Below the pieces are notes generated by a model. That model was given only the letters and a program-made list of their open reading frames with translations, ran no database searches and was not told the origin of the DNA. The translations under genes were made by a program, and so were the position numbers. From Inia geoffrensis (lineage: Eukaryota > Chordata > Mammalia > Artiodactyla > Iniidae): a stretch of 64,000 bases of DNA. How positions within the stretch are numbered: position 1 is the stretch's first letter; each line of letters opens with the position of its first letter. Below are positions 57,745 through 64,000 of this stretch, one piece after another. Location of the stretch: contig CM070918.1 of assembly GCA_036417435.1 (NCBI GenBank), positions 29,705,523 through 29,769,522 of the forward strand, read 5' to 3'.

Positions 57745-59450
57745 ATTGGACTCCATGTGGTGAGACCACCAAGAAGAGGTGGGAGACGCAGAGGAAAGAG
57801 CTGTGGGTGGGGGGGTGGAGGCTCCCTTCTTCCGCTTGGAAACCCAAGTAACCACACGTGTGTTTAGGAGGCGCTGTAAGGTATTCCTGGAGGGTCCTTC
57901 TGCCATCTGTAGCTACTTGCATATTTCATTTTCCACCCAGGCCTCTCAGGGCCCAGGGGAGGCCGCACCCTCCAAGAGTGCGGGGAAAGCGGGGGCCTGG
58001 CAACCGGGTCCAGGAGCATGAGATCCTCGGGGTTTTCTCCAGGCTTCTCTCGGTCCCCAGAGCCTTTGGTGGCCTCTGCTCAGCAACCTGGGCCCTGGCC
58101 TGGGAGGGAACAGGTCCTTGAGCAAAAGGACTGGAAAGAGAGGCTGCAGGGTCAGGGGCCCTCCTGGGAAAGGGCCCTGAGGGGCATGTGGTTTGCTTGG
58201 GAGTTGCCAGGCTCCAGTCACCGACAGCCCCCTCCCCAGGCCTGCATCCATGGGAGACAGAGCCCAGAGTAGCAGCAGGCCAAGTCCTCCGAGGAAGCCT
58301 CCTGCCACTGGAAAGTTGCTTGGAAAAGTTTGCCAGTTCTCTCGCTCTCCCCTAGGTGTGCTCTGGGCCCCCTGCCGCTCCGGGGAACACGGGGACATGG
58401 GTCCCAGGAGGCCTAATGCCTGGCTGGCCTCACTCTTTCCGAGGTGGGTCCCCAGAGCCAGGAGCTCATGGAGAGTCAGACGCTGGGCCCAAGAGACCTC
58501 AGATCTCACCGGTTCCAGGCCCTGCTTTCCAGCGTGACCACATCTAACCTGCCCAGAACACTGTTTTATCGTCTATAGTCAAGAAGTGCTTTCTTAAGTC
58601 TGACTGCTCTCTCTCCTGCTTTCATGTAAAAGCATATTCTGAGAACGCGGCATCTAAAGGAAGGATCATAAAGACCAGACATCCGAAGACCCAGCATTTG
58701 GAGGAAAGGAAGCATCAGGAGACTGGGAAGGAGCTGTCTTCTTCCTTTCTCATCTTTCTACTTGAGCAAGACTGAGCAGGAGACGTGAGGCCCAGGAGCT
58801 TGGGCTCCGACGTCAAACAGATGTGGGTACCAATCCCACTCTGCTCCTTGCCCTGTGACTTCCGGAAGGGGCAAGAGCTCTCTGAACCTACTGGCCCACA
58901 TCTCTAATGCAGGTGGAGTCTAGGTACCCACCTCAACGGTAGGATTACCGGAGACGAGGCATGAACATTGAGCCTGGTGCTAGCTGCCATTACCACCACC
59001 ATTAGCACATCCTGCAGAGTGTGCTGGGGACAAGGCTCCCGCGGTCTCCTCCTCTAGACTTGCAGACCCTGAATGTCCACATTCTGCCCTGTTAGATTGG
59101 AAGGTGTGGAGCCTGGGGCAAGAATGAGCATCAGCCCTCTCTCCTCCTCCCCCACGTGGTGGGTGCTTGTTCATTCAACAAACACCACTGCAGGCAGCCT
59201 GTGTCCAGGGCGCCAAGGCTGGGAGCCACTGGCAAGTGGCTCACAGCCAAGGGGGCCACCAGCAAGTCACCAGGTCATCGTGTGAGTAACGCTAAGAAGG
59301 GAGTACTGGTGAGGGGAGGGGGCTGCCTGCAGAAGCCTAGTGAGGTGGGGTCAGGGAGGAGGAGATATGGAGCTGAGTCTGGGGATCAAAGAGAACCTCA
59401 CTAGATCAGGGAGGAGCCCTAGGCTCCAGGACCCCAGTGGCTTCTGTCCC
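57745..59450. other. Unique GC-moderate intergenic sequence
   Basis: No recognised repeat body of note. The longest open frame (minus strand, 58509-57946, 187 codons) encodes a P-, G- and L-rich sequence without domains, promoter or splice context. I do not call a gene. Confidence 0.5.
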
Positions 59451-59464
59451 AAGGCCCACTTTTT

Positions 59465-59684
59465 CTTTTTTTTTTTTTTTTTTTTTTTTGCGGTATGCGG
59501 GCCCCTCACTGTTGTGGCCTCTCCCGTTGCGGAGCACAGGCTCCGGACGCGCAGGCTCAGCGGCCATGGCTCACGGACCCAGCCGCTCCGCGGCATGTGG
59601 GATCTTCCCAGACCGGGGCACGAACCCGTATCCCCTGCATCGGCAGGCGGACTCTCAACCACTGCGCCACCAGGGAAGCCCCTC
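59465..59684 (-). mobile_element. Short CHR-type SINE, antisense
   Basis: T24 then 'gcggtatgcgggcccctcactgttgtgg' through 'ccaccagggaagccc'. Perfect 14-base duplication AAGGCCCACTTTTT at 59451-59464 and 59685-59698. Confidence 0.95.
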
Positions 59685-59944
59685 AAGGCCCACTTTTTTA
59701 TGTCATTTATTTATTTCATTATGTATTATCTTACTTAGTTTTTAAAACTGGTATGGCTTATGGTCACATGACCCCATCTTTGTTGTACAGCTCAGTGAAT
59801 TTTACACACGTTTACACCCATGTAACAACCTCCCAGGTGTAGACATAGGACACCTCCAGCACCCAGCAGGCCCCTCGTGCTATTCCTGGTTCTGATTCCT
59901 GTCACCACCTGTGATGAAAGCCGCCTTCTATAACATGTATTTTG

Positions 59945-60079
59945 GGGGTTTTTTTGTTTTCCCTTTTTTTTTGGCCGCACTGTGCGGCTTGCAGGATCTC
60001 AGTTTCCCGACCGGGGATTGAACCCTGACCACAGCAGTGAAAGCACCGAATCCTAACCATTCGACCACCAAGGAACTAC
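59945..60079 (-). mobile_element. Short diverged CHR-family SINE, antisense
   Basis: T-rich left end, 'ttggccgcactgtgcggcttgcaggatctcag', right head 'ccattcgaccaccaaggaactac'. Duplication CTATAAYATGTATTTTG at 59928-59944 and 60080-60096 with one C/T change. Confidence 0.9.
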
Positions 60080-60589
60080 CTATAATATGTATTTTGTAAC
60101 AACCCTTTTACTTCCCTAAAATTAAATCCACAGGTAAGCACTAACCTAAATTTAGGTGAAAAATAAAGTATAACATAAGCATACGTATTTATAGTAAAAC
60201 AGCCAAGTAGAGTGGCGCAGGATGCAAATGTTCCTGTAGGAATATCCCAGATATAAACCTTCCCAAGGGGACACTTAGGTCCTGGAGAACTACGCCCTAG
60301 ATGGTCAGAGCTCCAGGGACTTGAAACACTCAACCAACTCTCCCTGGGGTCAGAAGGAACTCCAAGCAGGACATATCCAAAGTCACAGAGTTGGTTACTG
60401 GCAGAGCCAGGGCGGAACCAGGGTCTGAGGGATGGTATCGTGCAGGGTTCAACAGCATGAGCTGCAGAGTCAGACATGAGATTTCAATCCTCAGGCAGTT
60501 TAGTTGTCTCCCTGATGACAGAGGAGCTTACACGGGTTAGATGAGATAATACACACAGAGTGCCCAAGATTAGTACAGATACTCACATT

Positions 60590-61030
60590 CGTTCATCTGA
60601 CAGATATTCACTGTGTACTTACTATGTTCCAGGCACTGGGCTGGGTATGGGGGGGGGGGGGACAAGGAGGGAAGAGCTTCAGGAAGCTTACACTCTGGTG
60701 GAGGAGACACAATACATACACAATAAAGCTGTGGATGGTGAAATATTATAAGCAGATATTAACATAAGTAATTTAGGGTTTCATAGAGGGAGGGGCTCAA
60801 GGAAGTCCTCTCTGAGGACGAGGCACTTGCGCTGAGACAGGATGGGACGTTACCAAGGGGAAAATGGGAGTAAATGGCATTCTAGGTGGAGTAACAGCAA
60901 GTGTAAAGGCCCTGGGACAGGAACTGGCTTGAGTCCTAAGAAAGGAAAGATGGTATAGAGAGCAAGAATGTTAGGATATGAAGTTGGCCAGGAACAGCGA
61001 GTCAGATCGTGTAGGGCCTTGCAGAATTAT
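60590..61030 (+). repeat. Ancient mammalian repeat with a G12 run
   Basis: 'cactgtgtacttactatgttccaggcactgggctgg', 'gcttacactctggtggaggagac', 'ggagtaacagcaagtgtaaaggccctg' and 'gtcagatcgtgtagggccttgcag' form a common relic order. A G12 homopolymer lies at about 60650-60661. Confidence 0.6.
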
Positions 61031-61093
61031 ATTCTGGTGGCAAGGGAAGCCTGTAGAGCTTTTAACCAGAGATATAGCATAATCTGATCTACA

Positions 61094-61307
61094 TTTTTTT
61101 TTTTTTTTTTTTTTTTGAGGTATGCGGGCCTCTCACTGCTGTGGCCTCTCCCGTTGCGGAGCACAGGCTCCGGACATGCAGGCTCAGCGGCCATGGCTCA
61201 CGGGCCCAGCCACTCCGCGGCATGTGGGATCCTCCCGGACTGGGGCACGAACCCGTGTCCCCTGCATTGGCAGGCGGACTCTCAACCACTGCGCCACCAG
61301 GGAAGCC
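61094..61307 (-). mobile_element. Short CHR-type SINE, antisense
   Basis: T-run then 'gaggtatgcgggcctctcactgctgtgg' through 'ccaccagggaagcc'. Duplication CTGATCTACA at 61084-61093 and 61308-61317. Confidence 0.94.
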
Positions 61308-61318
61308 CTGATCTACAA

Positions 61319-61400
61319 TTTTTTAAACATCTTTATTGGAGTATAATTGCTTTACAATGGTGTGTGAGTTTCTGCTTTATAACAAAGTGAATCAGCTATT
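61319..61400 (-). mobile_element. L1 3' end fragment
   Basis: About 80 bases, 'aaacatctttattggagtataattgctttacaatggtgtg...aacaaagtgaatcagctatt', nearly identical to 55195-55272 of the larger L1. A severely 5'-truncated insertion of the same L1 lineage. Confidence 0.9.
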
Positions 61401-62085
61401 GCCTTACCCCCTGCTGCTGTGTGGAGAAAAGATTGAGGGGGCAAGAGTGAAAGGAGGAGTGAGGAGGCCACTGTGGGCGTGCAGGACAAAGGCCCTGGAG
61501 GCTTGAGTCTGGGAGGTGGTGGGTGGACAGAAGTGGACTGATGGAGGCTGCACATAACTCGACCAACAGCAGGGTGATCAATATTTCCATCCAGTGCTCT
61601 TCCTGTTGTGCATTCAACAAACATTATCCTAGTGCATTTCAATACTGCCTTGCTTATTCCATGCAATCATTATTTATTCGGGACCTACTGTGTGCAAGGC
61701 TCAGCACTACACTGAGCCGAAAGGAGGTGGCAGAAGCCCCTTCCACCCAGCCTGCTAGCAGAAACCAAAGCAGTGGGGCCCCAGGTCCAGGGCGGCTATG
61801 ATTCCTTGCCTCTCCTCTGCCTGCAGCTTTCTCATTTTGCAGCTGAGCTTCCGCCTCTGTTGCACCACAGGGCTCCCCCAAACCACCACCACCACCTCCT
61901 CCAGAAGGCCCTCCAATCAGCAGTTCACGGTCCATCTGCCTCCAGCCCAGCAGGGATGCCGCAGGACACACTGCTTCCTCCACGGCCGCCAGGCCTCCAT
62001 CTACCCTCTTGGCGGTGGCCAGGGAGGGGCTGCGGGCCTCCTTCCTCTTGGGCAGACCAGGGACAACATCTTGGCCTGAACATTT

Positions 62086-62200
62086 TCTTTTTTTTTTTTG
62101 GCTCACGCCACATGTGGGACCTTAGTTCCCTGACCAGGGAATAAACCCGTGCCCCCTGCAGTGGAAACATGGCGTCTTGACCACTGGACCGCTGAGCACT
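62086..62200 (-). mobile_element. Short CHR-family SINE, antisense, diverged
   Basis: T-run, 'cacatgtgggaccttagttccctgaccaggga' and the head remnant 'cttgaccactggaccgc'. I could not define a target-site duplication. Confidence 0.75.
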
Positions 62201-62559
62201 CTTAATAAAACAAGTACAGTAGCTCTTGTGGAATTTCTGGTAGAGTAGAGCAGACTCGTCAGAGAGGCATCAGGCACACCCAGCCCCAGCTCCTTCCAGC
62301 TCACGGCCCCTGCATCTGTAATAATGGTAGCACCCCGTCAACTGCTGCATCTGTAATAACAGTAGCACCCCACCGACTGCACACGCAGTCGATGGCACCC
62401 ACTTAACTTTCACAGCTCTGAGACGTTGGGCCCCACTGCCTCCATTTTACAGATGGGGAAGTAAAGGCCAGGAGTCACACAATCACCTGTCAGAAGAGAC
62501 CTGAGCTTACACTGCCCCCATGTGGATGCCCAGTTCTCCTCTGGCCTCGACCACCAACA

Positions 62560-63690
62560 GTCCCTCCCTGGGTGTTATTCCAGACTCTGGTTCCACGAGA
62601 GGACCTTGACCCTTTGGATCTCATCTCCCTTTCCACACGCCTTCCCACCACAGTGTGCTGGGCAGAACCTGTGCCAATCACTCATCTCCCCCACACACAC
62701 ATCTGTGGAGAAACGCCCCGCAGTCCAGCCGCAAACGCGGCTTCACAATCCACCTAGAATTCCACCACTTATCCCAACTCTGTCCCCTGGCTCAGCTGCC
62801 ATCCCCTCTCACCTGGGTTACGGCCACGGCCTCCCAAGTGTCTCCCAGTTCCTGCCCTTGACCTGTACTGCCTAGAACAGTGCTGTCCAATAGAAATAGA
62901 ATATGAGCCATGTATGGAGTTTTACCTTTTCTCGTAGCCACACTTTAAAAACTAGAAAGAAATGGATTAAATTGTAATAATAGATATTTTAAACACATAT
63001 ATCCAACGTATTATCATTTCAATTTGTAATCAGTGTTTTAAAATAGTTAATGAGACAGTGTCTCTCTTTCATAGTAAGTCTTCACCGTCCGGTGTGTACG
63101 TACACATGCAGCGCATCTCGAATCAGACTGGCCACATTTTAAGCACTAGACCGCCACGTGGCCAGTGGCTTCACTGATGGACAGCAGCTCTATTCTCAAC
63201 ACAGCAGTCAGGGCAGTCCTTTAAAAAGTAGGCCAGTGCGCACCACTCCTTTGCAGGCAGGCCGAGGGCAGCACCCACGTCTCGGAGTCAATTCAAAGTC
63301 CTTGGAAGGGTGAGCAGGCCTTCGCAGCGCCCCTTGTTCCATGACCTCCCCCAGGGCCCTTGCACGTACTCTTTTTCTTCTAGTTGGAACACTTCCACCC
63401 AGACAGCTTCATGGCTTGCTCCCCGGCCTCCTTCAAATCTTTGCTCACCTGCCACGTTCTCAAGGAGGCCTGCCCCTACCCTCTGCTTCCTGTCTCATCT
63501 CCCACCCCAAATTAGTTTTTCTCCAAAGCACTTATTGCCTTCTAATATACTGCATGGTGTTCTTATTTATCATGCTCATTATCTCTGTCTCCCTTGTTAA
63601 AATGTCAGCCCGAGGAAGGAAGGACTTTTTGTCTGTTTTGCTCACAGCTCTATGTGCACAGAGTGTGGCAGACCAACTGGCAAGAATAAA
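62560..63690 (+). mobile_element. L2 LINE split by a DNA transposon
   Basis: The left part (to 62877) ends 'ctcacctgggttacggccacggcctcccaagtgtctccc'. The right part (63191-63690) continues with 'cacagcagtcagggcagtcctttaaaaa', 'tttgctcacctgccacgttctcaaggaggcctgcccc' and 'agcacttattgccttctaatatactgcatg', in correct L2 order across the insertion. Confidence 0.82.
62878..63190. mobile_element. Nonautonomous hAT-like DNA transposon
   Basis: About 310 bases beginning CAGTGCTGTCCAATAGAAAT and ending with the imperfect inverted copy 'tgatggacagcagct'. The interior has 'gagccatgtatggagttttaccttttctcgtagccacactttaaaaa', typical of a widespread mammalian nonautonomous family. It lies within an L2. Confidence 0.72.
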
Positions 63691-64000
63691 GAAAGACCAC
63701 CCCTGCAGGACACAGGAATTGAACATTGTTTCTAAACACTGTCCTTCTGAAGAGCACAATTGCATTGTGTGCTATTTTTAGAATGTGTTAAAACCATTAG
63801 TTTGTTCAGTGCAAAACTTTTAAATACACCACAATTTAAAAAAGCCTACTTGGGCATTTCTCTACTTGTTTTCATCTATCAGGAGATTCAAAAACAACAG
63901 TGTCTGCATCTCTTGAGACTGGCGGAGGACCCAGGTGCAGAGTCTGAGCCTGAGCAGACTCCTGGGTCCACAGACACTTGGTAGGTACTCACCTGATAGT

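Noticed and set aside
57946..58509. A 187-codon minus-strand open frame
   Set aside because: No domain, no start context, no splice signals and no CpG island. Composition-driven, in moderately GC-rich intergenic DNA.
59339..59745. Frames containing 'RYAGPSLLWPLPLRSTGSGRAGSAAMAHGPSRSAA' type peptides, repeated in similar form at several places
   Set aside because: These are translations of antisense CHR SINEs, not a protein family. They recur at 7.9, 49.7, 52.8, 53.9, 59.5 and 61.1 kb for that reason.
1..64000. CRISPR-like arrays, phage or bacterial systems, integrated viral genes
   Set aside because: No regularly spaced short repeats, no bacterial gene density and no viral coding frames were seen. 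Only old LTR relics without internal genes are present.

Overview
This is vertebrate nuclear DNA, and the repeats narrow it to a cetacean, most likely a toothed whale. It carries many full-length, tRNA-derived CHR-family SINEs (about 200 to 350 bases, with pol III A and B boxes, an A-rich tail and target-site duplications). It also carries the short SINE type whose antisense copies begin 'gcggtatgcgggcc', which I associate with odontocetes. Older MIR, L2, L1, MER5-type and LTR relics form the background. There are no bacterial-style operons, no rRNA or tRNA genes and no CRISPR array.

The one protein-coding feature I can defend is very small. It is the first coding exon of ZNF423 (also called OAZ or Zfp423) on the minus strand at 20978-20939. 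It encodes MSRRKQAKPRSVK plus the first base of codon 14 and ends at a consensus splice donor (AAAG|GTGAGC). It sits in a CpG island of about 4 kb (roughly 20.1-24.4 kb). Transcription therefore runs right to left: positions 1-20938 are the start of ZNF423 intron 1, about 21-24.5 kb is the 5' UTR and promoter, and 24.5-64 kb is upstream, apparently intergenic DNA.

Region by region. 1-8 kb is intronic, with MIR and L2 relics, an intragenic CpG island at 5.3-6.1 kb and one young SINE at 7.9 kb. 8-13.7 kb holds a GATG microsatellite, an old L1 with a MER5-like insertion, and MIRs. 13.9-19.8 kb is nearly repeat-free and looks like candidate conserved regulatory DNA. 20-24.5 kb is the promoter island, including a strong CTCF-like motif at 22985. 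24.5-33.5 kb is old upstream sequence with no young SINE. 33.5-64 kb is dense in mobile elements: sixteen CHR-type insertions (one a two-headed composite), a 1.9 kb L1 3' end with a broken ORF2, ERVL/MaLR-type LTRs, MER5-like and other hAT-like DNA transposon relics, and L2. A third CpG island at 36.6-37.3 kb is strongly G-rich on the plus strand and has a good plus-strand splice donor, so it may start an unannotated divergent transcript.

I found no exotic gene system. The points most worth following up are the micro-exon itself, the two orphan CpG islands either side of it, the long SINE-free zone around the promoter, the CTCF-like motif, and several nested or composite insertions whose order can be read from target-site duplications. 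Repeat family names are from memory, without a library search.
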